The notes: a model not told the origin generated them from the letters alone. A stretch of DNA of 64,000 nt from Vandiemenella viatica (GCA_031002005.1 CM061921.1:126758597-126822596); one strand, 5' to 3'. Numbered from the stretch's first letter, positions 11,100 to 23,098 are shown. Translations and numbers: made by a program.

Positions 11100-11840
11100 G
11101 CAGACCACATTAAATTTTGCTATTTTGTTATGTCTTCTTCACATTCATAGGAAATATCATAACCTAAATACTGGAAGTGAGATACTTGTTCTGTTATTAG
11201 GCAATTTAAGAGTACCTTCTACTTACATGGAACTTTCCTGTGAATGCCATTACTTTGTTCTTTTAATGTTGTGATTTTCATATTCATTGAGCTGCAAACT
11301 CATTTAGGCAGTGGATGGATCATTGGAGGTTATTTTCATTCTCTTGGATAATGACTTGAATGAAATGGTGCTCAAATATTTCTGATTGTTACTTTTTATT
11401 CCAAAATTTTACTTTTACCTTTCCTTGTGAGGTTTGATACAAATTAAAAAAAAAAAATAGGGCACAGATTACATATCTGCCTATTTCCTTCTGTAGTTTT
11501 TATTTTCTTACACAAAGAAGACCAGATATCAATTAACAATTTTTGTGTGCTTACATAAATTTTTTATACTACTTCCCAGATATTTTGGGAAATCTTTCAC
11601 GTTGATAAATGCCAAAGTAATTTTCTGTCTACTTGATCAAAATCTTTCCCACAGTATTAATGCTACATGTGTTTCTAAATCGAATAATAGTGATTGACTA
11701 AATCTTAATGTGGATGTTTTTCTATAATTTGTTTCAAAATGAAAAGGTCATATATGCAAGATTGTCCATATCTAAATCCCAAATCATCTTCGTATAAAAT
11801 TGTCTGCTGTTTAGTATTATTTATTTAAATGTACTGTTTA
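11100..11840 (-). pseudogene. LINE reverse transcriptase fragment
   Basis: The minus strand contains GFRYGQSCIYDLFILKQIIE near 11740, then a decayed segment around the RT motif A position (KDFDQVDRKLLW near 11630). Towards the 3' side, near 11180, is VSHFQYLGYDISYECEEDI, the conserved region after the RT palm. Frames change repeatedly. This is a separate LINE family from the one at 6080-8304, judged from motif wording only. Confidence 0.7.
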
Positions 11841-11924
11841 GTCTGGCAATATCAGCCCTTTCTTACACCATACCAGGTGGTTATAAACATAACTAACACT
11901 CTACACAAGTTAACAGCATACGCT

Positions 11925-12780
11925 TATTTCACATTTTGATTAAATTAAATTAATAACTAAAATACTAGCAAAAATCTTAATAATATGGACGTTGAACTAG
12001 CGAAACAATACGTAATGGAGCACAAAATTAAGGCTAGTAAAAGCTGAAGAGAACTGTGGAACCTAAAAACTAGGGGAGCATGCACAAACTACGTGGCTCG
12101 GTGCAAGAGGGGGGGGGGGGTGGTTGACTGGAAGGCTACGCTGGGCTACGTGGGGGGAGGGGGGGTTTCCGAGCCAGGCCACATAGCTTTCCTTTCATAA
12201 CATTTTTCACAGTTAAAATGAGGATCAGAACTCACAACAGCATGTGAATATTTATTTCCCTCAGTTAATTATCTCTGTATGTAATTTACAATAGTCTGAC
12301 AAGAGAGAACAGTACGAAATGTCATCTAGAATCAAAAAGAGGAAAAAAGTTACGTGCTATGGGGGGGGGGGGGGGGTGTTTAGAGGCAAAAGCCACGTAG
12401 GGCTACGTGGCGGGGGAGTTCACAGGAGGCCAAAATTGAGCTACGTGGTTTATGCATGCTCCCTAGTGAAGGCTGAAAAATATGTTGAAATGGTGCAAAC
12501 TAATAGTAGTGAAGGCAGTATAAATACATGAACAATAGCAGAAATTAATACAACTAAATTCTATTTATCTCATTTCACATTTTGCTTAAATTAGGTCAAT
12601 AACTAAAATTTTGATAGTATCGATGAATCAGTAAGTGGCATAAACTAATCCTAATGAGGGCTAAAGAAGAAAGCTGTACATATTAAAAAATAGTGAAGGC
12701 TGAAGAAATATGTGAAAATGGCACAGATTAATACTAATGAAGGCAGAAAATTATGTGAAAATATGGTACCACGAACATAG
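11925..12780. repeat. Imperfect direct repeats around a MITE
   Basis: Phrases such as CATTTCACATTTTG followed by TAATAACTAAAAT, and GTGAAGGCTGAAGAAATATG followed by a GCA-AACTAATA motif, recur two to four times at about 11935, 12480, 12580 and 12690. They suggest an old, diverged tandem array. The MITE at 12073-12463 has inserted into it. No protein is encoded. Confidence 0.45.
12073..12463. mobile_element. MITE with 26-bp TIRs, TA-flanked
   Basis: The left end GGGGAGCATGCACAAACTAC and the right end, read in reverse complement, GGGAGCATGCATAAACCACG match over about 26 bases with few differences. Both ends are bordered by TA (12071-12072 and 12464-12465). A CTAG reading of the junction is equally possible. 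Inside are internal GGCTACGTGG sub-repeats, several G-runs (up to 16) and no transposase. The TIR does not let me name the superfamily with confidence. Confidence 0.7.
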
Positions 12781-13640
12781 GTAGCATTGAGAAGGCTTAT
12801 TACTCAGTAATTACAATATTTCTGTTCACCTTCTTGAAAGCCAATTTTTTGTTTTATTTGTTCCATTCTCTTGGAATGTTGTATTTCAACCAGCACATAC
12901 TGAAAAAGTGTAGAAGCTTTAATTTTTAAAAAAAGGTTCCTTGATATTTCATAATCTCAGTTTATACCATCAAATTCAGCTGCATTCCCATATTTTGATT
13001 TTTTTTTTCAGAAGCTGCTTCTAATTTTCAAACTCAATCTGAACTATTTTCTGAGCTCACTTTATTCAGATCTTCTTCTGTTCATGGATCTTACAAAAGA
13101 GATGTACAATATTGTTTCCATTGCTCTTCCAATACTACATGTAGTAAGTTTAAATAGTTGGTAGCTATTCTTAATGACAGAAGTAGCTTTCTGTGCTATG
13201 GCAACCAAGAGAAAGGTATGAACACTTGCATCAGTTACCTGAAACTTCAAGCCAAGGTTACTACCCAAGCAGTTCTTTTGCGAAACTCTGCAGGGAAAGT
13301 TGCATTTTAGACCAATGGATTAGAAAGTTTGCTAAGTATTCAACCACCACCAATTATACATTTCTTACACTCAGAGAGAGGCTTCGTACCATTCTGTTTT
13401 CACATAGCCACTTGGCATTATTAGAGAAGCTGTATCATTGAGTAACGGGTTTGTGCTGTACCAGCTCAGTGTAACGTTTATTTTGCCACCTCACAAAGCT
13501 CATAAATAAACACCAGTCAATCTCACCTCATGCCACCTCAGACACAGTTACGGTATTATTAAGTTTTTTACAAAAAATGATACATGCCCGTCACTTTTCC
13601 TATACTGCTTTTATTATCTCAACATCCCCTAATTTTAAAC
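12781..13640. other. No recognised feature
   Basis: This is AT-rich sequence with short open frames on both strands (for example 13062-13268 and 13193-13441) that overlap each other. They do not resemble any family I know. Confidence 0.45.
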
Positions 13641-13653
13641 TTTTTTTTCTTTC

Positions 13654-14400
13654 ATGAACCACATTTCTACCTTCACTTTGTCCAAACTGGATGCTGCACT
13701 AAAATATACTAAACTCCATAAAACAGCTGAACATGATGGCTTGTACCCAGAATTCCTCAATACTATAGATTCTATTGCAAGAAATTGGTTGCTTGGAATT
13801 TTCAATGAAATATTGCAGACCTCACAGCTGCCTTTAAAAAAAGCTAAGGCAACTGTTATCCTAAAATCGGATAAGGAAAGAACTGCACCAGTGTCCTTTA
13901 GACCAATTCCTCTCTTCAGCACGGCATATAAACTGCTCGAGAGCACGGTGCTGCCTCGGATCCATGACGTCACTAATATGGTTGATCCCCCAGAGCAGGC
14001 TGAATTCAGACCAAAGCAAAAAGTGAGCTGGACAGATTCTCAAGCACATAACCGACAAAGAGAGAAGGTTCCAAAGAAAACTGAAGACAGGAGCTGTGTT
14101 TGTCGCTCTATCAGCAACCTACGATAGTGTCTGGCATGAGAGGTCACTCCTCAAGCTTTTACAAGCAGAACCACATAAAAAACTAAGTGAACTTCTGAAA
14201 AAAATGCTGAATGATCACAATTTCCTAGTCCACTGTGGCACCCAAAAACATTGCTGGCGAGTCCTAAACAACAGACTGCCCCAGGATTTGGTGTTGGCAC
14301 CTGCACTTCACAATTCATATATTACAGATATAACGCAATTGAACTGCAGGAAATATGTTAATTTTCTGGCTATTACTTACCAGAGTAGAAACATCTAGAT
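13654..14400 (+). pseudogene. LINE RT fragment, plus strand
   Basis: The plus-strand frame begins inside the RT fingers: KYTKLHKTAEHDGLYPEFL, then LKKAKATVILKSDKE and SFRPIPLFSTAYKLLE. It shifts frame near 14000-14100 into GAVFVALSATYDSVWHERSL, which is RT motif A with the Asp-Tyr-Asp order typical of the 'AAYDTVW' group of insect LINEs. LNNRLPQDLVLAPALHNSYI follows, a mutated form of motif B (NGLPQGSVLAP). The fragment ends before the YADD box. A fragment of what looks like the same group, carrying the HADD box, lies on the minus strand at 17750-18330. Confidence 0.78.
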
Positions 14401-16957
14401 TTGTGAATACAGACTCTAATAAAGTCTTAACCAACTCTACACATTCTTCTAAAAATGTAGTAGTTTAATGTGTCCATTTGAAATAAAAAGGCAATGTTAT
14501 CATATTCTTGAGTAAAGACAGCTAGATCATGCCTCTCATTCCTAGCAATGCCAGGGATTCTAGGGAAGTAAAGGAACATTTTAACTCAAGAAAGTTGCAA
14601 TCATTTTTAGAATCTTGGAAACATTATTTTTCAAACAAAGGATCTTGTATAACAAAGAACTGTTATTTTCCAGAGATAATGACAGAAAAATAATAAGTAT
14701 CAAAATGATAGTTTTATGTAGAAAAATGATGAGAAATAGATTAATTTTAGAAAACCTATAATCATAATTTCAGGAAAACGATGGTATTCCATGATTTATC
14801 AAGTCTTATGGGAAAGTAAAGCTATGAAAACCAATGGCAAATGACAAATAATGTTACTGCGATAAGATTTTTAGAAGGAATAATGTTTTAAGAATGAAAT
14901 TCAGTATTTAATAGGATTTTAGTTGCATTCAGTGAGTTGAAACTTTAAAGTTTAGTAACTGCAAAAATATTTGTAATTTCTTAAAATGGAAAATAAATAA
15001 AACAATGGGAAAAAATTTGGATAACATTTAGGTAAAGTCTGAAAAAGCTTGGTTGAGTTGGAGAAATTTCTTATTATACAAAATTTAAGATCCTGAATTG
15101 TAAGATTGCAGGCCCAAGCCACAAGCCAGTGATTTACCCATTCCAGACGGGGGGAAGGGAGTCTATCAACATATTGATACATATGCTTAAATTATATGTT
15201 GTAAACGGAGCGGCTCATCCACAACAAGGGTTCCATATACACTGGTGGAAATTATAAGTGCTACACTGTAAGCACCGTAGAATTTGGATAAATTCTAGTT
15301 TTCATAGCTACAGAGCATAAGGGAGGGAGTATGCTTCCCAGTAAACATAATTTTTCAGTTTGCTATTACAGGACATGATAAACCAGTTTCATGCAGAAGC
15401 TGATACTGCAAGCCAACTCGGTAAATAGACCGATTTAAAAACAGTAAAGTCACTCAACATATAATACAAGTACTAAATAAACATTTTATAAAAGTAAAGA
15501 ACCTTTAAACTAGCCTGGAATAGGGTAATCCATTATTATCCAATTTGTAAACAATAGATTTTGGTTACGTGATAATTTCACTAATGCTCAACACTTTTCA
15601 ATACAGTAAAGTAATTTTATAATAATAATAATTCAAAAGAAAGCTAAATTCATTAACATTCAGAAGTTTTAGGCAGTGTAAATAACGTAAATAAAATTTT
15701 AAACACTTCATAAAGCGCACTTTCACTTTCAACATTTTTAATCATATGTTTTCAGTAACTTCTCGGACTAAAAAGTAGATTTCCTAAAAGAACGAAAAAT
15801 CTAGTGTAACATATTAAAATTTCAGAACATTCCATGCAGTAGAACAGATATTAAACCAATTTTTAAAATTATTTCGTCATAAACCACACATGGTAGTTTT
15901 CGAGATTTATTTGCAAGTAAACCAAGCCACTTCCGTAAATAAAACAACGATGAAAACACGTAACTAAATTCAAAGAAAATTCAGATAACTTCACTTTTTC
16001 AATATAAACAACACTTGAATCATTATAACTAAAAACCAAGTATCTGCTAAACAGATGTCAAACCTGATTTTTGTCAAACTCATAACTTTGCCATTACACC
16101 ACCAATCTCAATAAAATTTACATTTCTGGAATCAGGAATAACGTATAACATGACGACACTAATTTTATCACGATAATTTGTAATTCAGCAGCGTCACCTA
16201 AAAAGTGTTCAAATTAAGAAATAAATCGGGGAATCACTAGTTAATTTTCAGAAACTTTTTACCATTGTGCACTTAAACTAAATTCATTTACAAGGAAGCT
16301 AATCAATTGGGAAGTTTCGCTAAACACTTTTTATAAACCTCAAGTGAAAGGCTACACACGGTTAAATTTTGAATACATACTATAATTACACCATTTTTAC
16401 ACTATTTTTGGAAAGCGTTGGTACACATAGATCATCCGGCTGAGGGTATAAAGCTAGCAGCTCAGACCGTCTGGCTGTCTTTATTGTTTTGTCTTTCGAT
16501 TTAGTCTTTTATTCCGGGGATGTTGTTTATAGTGGACCTGCGCGAGCATGTGTCGGTTAGGCCAAGTAATAACCGGAAACCGTTAAGCCAAGCTAGGAGC
16601 GTGTGGCAGCCATGATGATTTTTCTTACCAGAGTCATGTGTTGACAACTATAATGAACTTATAAATTTTCTAAAGGGGTCGGTCGGTGGATTCTCCCCTT
16701 TATACAGGTAATCTACAATCTTTCCTAAGCTTTTGGTTCAAATAAGCTTTGTGGCGGCCGTTAAGCTTTACAGTTGAATATCCAGGGATTACATGGTCAT
16801 TTAAAATTTATTAAGTCAAATTCAGAGAACTTTCTTCAAGTAAACATTCAGTTACGGTAAGGTACCTAAACCTATACTTCACCCTGGTATAGCAGTTTAC
16901 ATCCTTACAACACCCACACAGGAATGGTGGAATTTTAGGAAATTTTATGAATATATC
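14401..16957. other. Long AT-rich stretch without genes
   Basis: Nothing coding is visible. Near 15238 there is a single sequence CACTGGTGGAAATTATAAG resembling one end of Tc1-like elements. Between 16440 and 16760 lies a more GC-balanced patch with AGGAGCGTGTGG and TGTGGCGGCCG, distantly like phrases in the solo LTRs at 8309 and 62680. I could not define ends for it. Confidence 0.45.
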
Positions 16958-16965
16958 CAGGGTCA

Positions 16966-17261
16966 CTGGGGCGGATCCAGGGGGGGGGCTAGGGGGCTCA
17001 AGCCCCCCCCAAACGTATCTAGGTCCACCCCTGACATTGTAGTTTTGAGACCTTTTTTTTTTTTTTTTTTTTTTTTTTAGCTCTACGGATTTGAGGCCCG
17101 AGAAGGCTATAAATACTACCTTTTTTACGACTCAAGCACCCCCCAAAACAAAAATCCACTGAACGCAAGCCCTCTGAACCAAAATTTACTGAAGCCAAGC
17201 CCCCCCCCAAACCAAAGTCCGCTCAAGCCCCCCCCAAAACAAAATCCTGGATCCGCCCCTG
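16966..17261. mobile_element. hAT-type MITE
   Basis: The ends are CTGGGGCGGATCCAG and, in reverse complement on the right, CAGGGGCGGATCCAG, a typical hAT terminal sequence. The 8-bp duplication CAGGGTCA borders both sides (16958-16965 and 17262-17269), as expected of hAT transposition. The 296-bp interior is non-coding. It holds C-rich runs (AAGCCCCCCCC) repeated four or five times and a 26-base T-run. It must have been moved by a transposase in trans. Confidence 0.88.
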
Positions 17262-17299
17262 CAGGGTCATACTAAAAATAAATAACAAATTGAAATGGA

Positions 17300-17640
17300 T
17301 CAGGCTAAGTTTATTACCTTTAAACACAGTTGTTAGTAAGAAGTGCACCCACCTTGGGCATCTATGCATTTGTGGATCCTTTCTGGCATTGAACCAATAA
17401 GTGTTCAGATGTCTTCTTGGAGTATGTCTCTGTACACCTGCATGTCTTGTGCAGTCAGTTGTTGCACAGTTTGTGCTGGATGACCATGTGGTCTAATGTG
17501 TCTGCTTCTGGTATCCCAGACATACTCTATTATCAACAAATATGGATACTGTGTGGTCCAAATTGTGATTGTAACCCCTTGCTCAGCTTGTGTTGTGATG
17601 GCCACAGTATGAGGACAGGCACTATCCATTCAGAAGATAT
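17300..17640 (-). pseudogene. Tc1-like transposase C-terminal relic
   Basis: The minus strand reads IIEYVWDTRSRHIRPHGHPA then QTVQQLTAQDMQVYRDILQEDI and, in the next frame, LIGSMPERIHKCIDAQGGCT. This is the C-terminal tail of Tc1-family transposases, where the motif NPIEHVWD follows the last catalytic residue. The Asn-Pro of that motif is lost. No terminal repeat was identified, and the upstream catalytic core is degraded beyond about 17640. Confidence 0.75.
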
Positions 17641-17749
17641 GATTCAGATGGTGGACATGAAGGGTATCACAATAGGGCGCAGCACCCTATCCGCATAGTT
17701 TCCTTGACTTCAATAGATAGATATCCATGTAATGAACGAGTTCTTTCAA

Positions 17750-18330
17750 GATCCACTTCATTCCTATACTTGTTCACTGTTATTTCTCATTGAACTGAAT
17801 GTGGTGCTCTTCCTGCAAGGCGGTGGAGCCATTCAACTGGAATGGATTTTAAATAGCCTGTTACGATTCTGCATGTGTCATAGAAAGCTATGTCCACTTG
17901 CTTGGCAAGAGTTGAATTTTACCATACAAGACAGGCATACAGCCATGTAATGATGTGCTAAGACAGAAGTTTAGATAGTTTCAGGTTTCTAAGGATATTG
18001 TTCCTGCTGGAAACTTTCAGCTTGGAACTCGTGCAGCATTTCTTGAATTCAAGAAATCTGTAAGAGTCACTCCTAGATATTTTGGAGTGTCCCAGTTCAA
18101 CCACAGACCACATCTAAACCTACAAATGGCTTCCCTATTTCTTAAATGAAAATCACATACATGTGTCTTCAAGAGATTTGGTTTAAGTTGAATCTTAACA
18201 ACTTTCAAGTGCATTTGCTCTGTGGCCAGAGCAAGATCATCAGCATGCAGGAAACTTCTGCTGTTGGAGGCTATAGGCTGATCATTGGTATAAATATTAA
18301 ACAGAACTAAGGCTAGTAAATTTCACTCAT
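17750..18330 (-). pseudogene. LINE RT palm/thumb fragment
   Basis: The minus strand contains VLFNIYTNDQPIAS, then FLHADDLALATE (RT motif C; the usual YADD is HADD here) and KIQLKPNLLKTHVCDFHLRN, followed by WDTPKYLGVTLTDFLN. The order and wording match the group of LINEs whose motif A reads AAYDTVW. Upstream and downstream parts are lost. Confidence 0.78.
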
Positions 18331-19463
18331 GTAGACTGGAAAAATGAGATAGTGCCAGTATGTAAAGGAAGGGTGAGAAATAGTTGAAAATTATAGGCCA
18401 ATCAGTTAGACATCAGTGGTGGGTAAATTAATGGAGAGATTAATATGCAACCACATCAGAAATATATGTGAGGAACTTAAGTAGTTTTCAAGTAGGCAAC
18501 ATGGCTTTAGGCAAGGATATTCATGTGAAACTCAGTTGGTGGGATATGCAAGACATTTCGGATGAAATGGACAAGGGAGGCCAAATTGATAGTCTAGCAT
18601 TACATCTTCCAAAGGCTTTTGACAGAGTGAGCCATAACTGGTAGTAAATAAGGTAAAAAATATTGGAGTGTATGAGAAAGTGATTTGCTGACAATTTTTA
18701 AAAGGTAGAAAACAGAAAGGACAGGAAATGCCGTATCAAAAGAAGTGGAAGTAAAAATGGGACCATTACTATTCATTATTCTAATGAATAATTGTATTGA
18801 TTGTTTACTATCAGAAATTAGATTGTTTGCAAATGACATAATGATATATAAAAGGATCAAAATGGTAGAGGACTGTAAACAGCTGCAGGGAGATCTGGAC
18901 AGGATATCTAGTTGGGCTGTTAAGCATGAGCAAAGTCAGCTTATATGATACACAGATAAAATACTAAAGGTTGATTATGATTATAAGGTGGGTAAAGAAT
19001 TGCTTGTGATATGTAAATATCTTGGCATTACACTTGATAACAAGGTTCACTGTGCAGGACACATTGTACAGGTAGTAGGAAAAGGTTTCAAAATTCTGCA
19101 CTTGCTGCAGAGAGTGATGATGGGATATACGAGAGAAGTAAGGGAATTGGGTTGCAAAACTTTGGTCAGACCATTGCTTGAATATGGTAGTGTTGTATGG
19201 GACCCACTTTTTGAGTATCAAATACAGTGGTTGGAGTGGGTGCAAAAAAGGGCTGCTAGATTTGTTTATGGAAATTACTGGAGAACACAATCAGTAACAG
19301 GTATGATAAAAGAGGTGGAATAGGATTCATTGGAAGACAGGAGGAGGGTGAAGAGGGTCGTGGGAGTATACAAGGCATATATTGGTGTAAGAATTAAAAG
19401 TAATGCATGGAAGGGAAAAAGATGACCATGACCACAAGCTGGCACTCAATTTCAGACACAAGG

Positions 19464-19773
19464 TGTATCAGTACTACAGCAATGGTACGAGAGAGTTACA
19501 AATGTTTCTATGTACAAAGATAACTATAGTTTATTCTATGAAGTTGTGAAATGACAGTTGAACGATTTTGGTTTGTGGGAGACATGCAAGTTATAACTTC
19601 AGTAAGAATCGAGTGAATGCTTCTCTTCAATGAACTTTGCAAACTACAGGAGAAAAAGTCTGGTTATAGAATAATTTTTGTTGGCGACACCGGTGAGGGA
19701 ATGTTTTATGTTGAAAGTGGAAAAATAAATCTAATGTTTAGCTTAACTGTGCAAATACTGAAGTTAACTTACA
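19464..19773 (+). repeat. 5' LTR of the compact LTR element
   Basis: It begins TGTATCAGTACTACAG and ends GTTAACTTACA. It contains AAAAATAAATC about 45 bases before the end, a plausible polyadenylation signal, just after a GGCGACACCGGTGAGGGA block. Confidence 0.85.
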
Positions 19774-20370
19774 TCCCGACCGTGACAGCGCCTGAAACAA
19801 TGACTCTACTCTGACTGAAACACTGAACATGAGGACATGCTATACCCAATTTTCCCCATGAGGGAACACCCTATTTCGCGACAGCAAAACTTTTCAATCT
19901 GTATCACTCTAAAATCTGATCCAAAAGATAAAATCCATCTACTTGTCTTTTGCTCAAGTGAGCGGACACCTTTGCACAATTGCCAATGCCATTTATACGC
20001 AACTAATGTACTGAAAAACCAGGTGAATACCCCAACCCCAGCTTTGAGTGCAGATGTCTACTTGCAGGAGTGTGAGTGTTGGTGTACATTCAGTGTCATG
20101 TGTAACAGTACTGGTGGCTCTGTCAAACGGTTGCCGATAGCTACGGCAGAGCGAGCGAGTGTCAAATTTATTTTGGTCCAAGTACCAATTTATCAGTATT
20201 GTGTGTTAAATTTTAAGCGACTGTTTAAAGTTACAATAGTACTTTCATGAGTGAGAAAGAAGTGTTGCTCTTGGTGGGAGACTGTTGAATATCTCCAACA
20301 TTTCATTAATGTTTTCTATTTAGATAGATAGATATGTTCACTTTGATCCCATGTGAGAATAATCTCAGGG

Positions 20371-20800
20371 ATGTGGAACAGTACATACACTTATTAATAA
20401 TGTCATTATTACTATATAATTGATAGTATTATTATACATGGACAACAAGTTAGCTACAACCCATTAGTATAATCAATATCCCCTGTAATCTACAAATACA
20501 ATCCCGAGTTAATTACTACTTATTATGTGGAACAGTGTATACTCTTGTTACCAGCATCTAATAACCAGTTATTTTCTTACCAACCAGTTACCATAATAAG
20601 TTTCACTGTAATCTACAACTACATATTATATCATGTTAGTTACTATTTATGTGGAACAGTACACACACTTATTAACAATATCAATTATATTACCAAGAAC
20701 TCATAAGCCATCAATTTGGTTGTTCATGTCCATATATTTATGATATAAATTGTAGCTTGTAAGTGATATGTATATTTTAAGGGGGTTGCACCAACCAGCT
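20371..20800. repeat. Diverged tandem units inside the LTR element
   Basis: The phrase ATGTGGAACAGT followed by a TA/CA-rich segment and TTATTA recurs at about 20371, 20525 and 20649. The block starts with ATCCCATGTGAG and CTCAGGGAT. Similar blocks occur in LINE 3' UTRs near 44950 and 51040, so this may be a LINE 3' UTR piece inserted in, or captured by, the LTR element. Confidence 0.5.
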
Positions 20801-20934
20801 AGGTTTAATATGTAATTTGTAAAATGAAGCTGTATGTATTTATATTAGCAGTAGTTTTAGTTATTTCTTTTGACGAATTCAGCATTTGGGGGGGGGGGGG
20901 GGCCTCTTTCGTCACATTTTTCTGACAAGGGAGG

Positions 20935-21242
20935 TGTTGTACAACAGTAATGGTACAGGACAGTTGCAAATGTTTCTATGTACAAAAATAACAATAGTTT
21001 GTTTTATGAAGTCATGAAATGACAGTTGAATGTTGTTGGTTTGTGGGAGACATGCAGGTTATGACTTCAGTAAGAATCAAGTGAATGCTTCTCTTCCACG
21101 GACTTTGCAAACTACAGGAGAAGTAGTCTGGTTATAGAATAATTTTTGTTGGTGACCCCGGTGAAGGAATGTTTCATGTTGAAAGTGGAAAAATAAATCC
21201 AATGTTTTACCTTAACTGTGCAAATACTGTTGTTAACTTACA
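20935..21242 (+). repeat. 3' LTR of the compact LTR element
   Basis: It is the clear homologue of the left LTR, with scattered substitutions and small indels. It begins TGTTGTACAACAG and ends GTTAACTTACA. The visible divergence between the two LTRs means the insertion is not recent. Confidence 0.85.
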
Positions 21243-21519
21243 AAGGGTGTAGGAAGATACTCTTTTTTAGGTTAGGGGGTCAGGGATTGGAATAAGTTAC
21301 CCAGAGAAATTATTAATAATTTACCAAAAATGTTGAAAGAATTTAAAGTTTAAATCTGTAGAGGGTAAATGTAGGTGGGTGCAGGAAAGGGGGAAATGGG
21401 TGTGTACGGAAATTGCCACCAGAGTGTGCGCTCCATTGCAATTAAATTCTGTAACCATCAATGGCTACTCAGTCCTTGGAAGTCAATGAAGTTTCCGCGA
21501 GTAGGGATGTATTTACTAA

Positions 21520-21690
21520 GACTGAAATTCCTGGTTAGGTTGTAGAACTTTAATAGTAGTAGCTGATGACTGACAGCATCATACACTGCTGACAAATCAA
21601 TAAATACCACTTCTCTCACTTTATGAGTTTCGATTCCAACTTCAATAAAATGCGTAACATTTAGTAGTTGTACTGTACATCTAAGTATTT
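21520..21690 (-). pseudogene. LINE RT motif A fragment
   Basis: On the minus strand the stretch reads VREVVFIDLSAVYDAVSHQLLL and continues KFYNLTRNF. This is RT motif A of a LINE with a Val replacing the usual Ala before Tyr-Asp. Only about 55 codons remain. Confidence 0.65.
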
Positions 21691-21699
21691 CATTGTCGC

Positions 21700-22600
21700 T
21701 ACAGTCTCAATGTGGAGACTGGATTGCAATATGACAGAATCTTGCTACTTTCACCTCTCAAACTAGCTTGCCAATGCCACAATAAGACCAAACTTCAAAT
21801 CAACTGCAAGCATAGAGCAGAAAATCCATCAATAATATGTGTCAGTTACCTTGGATTGTACCCTCACCATTTGATGGCATTTGTTAAACACTATGAAAAA
21901 AACATGTAAAGAATCATGCAAACCTTGTAAAGAAACAAGGTGAAATATCAAGGTTTGCAGCAGCACAATTTCTTCAAGGAGTAGTCATTGGCTTGTCATT
22001 CTCTGCGGCAGAATACTAATACTCTACCTGGCTTGGTAGTGCTCTACTGTCAAAGTTGACGACCAGCTCAACGCCACTATGAGAAACGTCGATGGCTTCA
22101 TTTACCCCAATATCCTTGCTGACAGTGCTTTAAAACATTCCTCTACCACATCTGTGGAGAAAACTGATGTTGCTTAGACAATGTAAGACCGATAGGAAAC
22201 AACACGATTCTTCTCCACAGCAACCCAACATGCCTCGTACAGAATTAAAATCAAGACCTGCCTATTTGGAAGAGGCCAAGCTGAGGAATAACAACTTTTA
22301 CTTGTTAGTAGAGCAGACAGGCGTGTGAAACTGCCAGCCCATACAAATTATACAAGATACGACGACCTGAGTTCCACTTTTGACCAACCGAGGAGAGTTT
22401 GAGCTCAATTTAATAGGTTTTTGCACAGGAGATACAGTGCACAATGCGACAGCACATAAGTGAGGGTTTTGTTAAGATGCACTGTGTGACTGTGTAAACA
22501 TCCAATCACAAGACTACCCGGTGGCCTGATCACCCTACACAAAATGGATTGGCTGTCAGAAGGTGGCTTCAATCCTTTGAAGTTATTTGATTAATATTGT
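21700..22600 (+). pseudogene. LINE ORF2 C-terminal region, plus strand
   Basis: The plus strand shows a decayed thumb and C-terminal region: SYLGLYPHHL near 21850, WLGSALLSKLTTSSTPL near 22035, and a segment near 22380 reading DDLSSTFDQPRRV with LNRFLHRRYSAQCDST-like sequence. A Cys-His region at 22490 looks like the terminal zinc knuckle of LINE ORF2. Only short frames survive. Confidence 0.55.
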
Positions 22601-23088
22601 TGTATTTTCTTGCCTTTCTTTGAATTCTGCAAATTGACATGATAATAAAATAGAATTATTTATCTTAAAGCTTGGCTATAACCCAAAAATTCAGCTTTAA
22701 TGGAATTATGTAACAAAAATTAACACTTCTTCAAACCAGCTTTTATTTAAGAAATTTCATTCATACACTGATGGGAGAACTTAGTTTATTTTCTCATGTT
22801 TTTCAGGCTTTAGGGAACATCAATGACATGGTCATTGGTACCCCCACATTTTCTAAGCACGCAGTGAAATTTACACATACGCGATCACGGGTTACGGTCA
22901 TATTCAAGGACACACTAATGTTAACACGTAGGCTAATGCCTTGGAAATAAGCTGTCAGACTAATGTTCTTTCATAGCACCATTACAGACTTGAATGCACG
23001 TAAGTAGGAATACCTTTAGTGCAAAACATCTTCTGCTCCCCACAGTTTTGTGAACTGTATATTACAGATGTAGATGATGAGCTAGCAA
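22601..23088. other. No recognised feature
   Basis: This is non-coding AT-rich sequence between the LINE relic and the first SINE. I see no repeats or inverted structures longer than chance. Confidence 0.45.
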
Positions 23089-23098
23089 AACTAATACT

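Larger units (their letters stand above)
19464..21242 (+). mobile_element. Compact LTR element with both LTRs
   Basis: Two direct repeats of about 310 bp (19464-19773 and 20935-21242) bracket about 1.16 kb. Both repeats begin TG and end CA. The flanks carry the 4-bp duplication AAGG (19460-19463 and 21243-21246). After the left LTR comes TCCCGACCGTGACAGCG, which looks like a slightly altered primer-binding site. The purine run ACAAGGGAGG sits just before the right LTR. The interior has no gag-pol homology that I recognise. An ATG near 20247 (MSEKEVLLLVGDC) could be a truncated gag start. The element looks internally deleted or TRIM-like and would need helper proteins. Confidence 0.85.
18350..21400 (+). 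pseudogene. CR1/Jockey-like LINE, interrupted by an LTR element
   Basis: The plus strand shows NYRPISQTSVVGKLMERL-like sequence near 18400, QHGFRQGYSCETQLVGYARH-like sequence near 18500 and LPKAFDRVSHN near 18620 (motif A). A mutated motif C (RLFANDIMIYKRIK) lies near 18825, followed by YLGITLDNKVHCAGHI and LVRPLLEYGSVVWDPLFEYQ with VQKRAARFVYGNY near 19170-19275. The C-terminal end DWNKLPREIINNLPKM-like resumes at about 21280, beyond the LTR element at 19464-21242. Stops and frameshifts occur throughout, and the YADD box reads FAND. Confidence 0.78.

Noticed and set aside
15238..15260. Tc1-like terminus CACTGGTGGAAATTATAAG
   Set aside because: No matching second terminus was found.
17053..17078. 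26-base T-run as a SINE tail
   Set aside because: It lies inside the hAT MITE and no SINE head is next to it.
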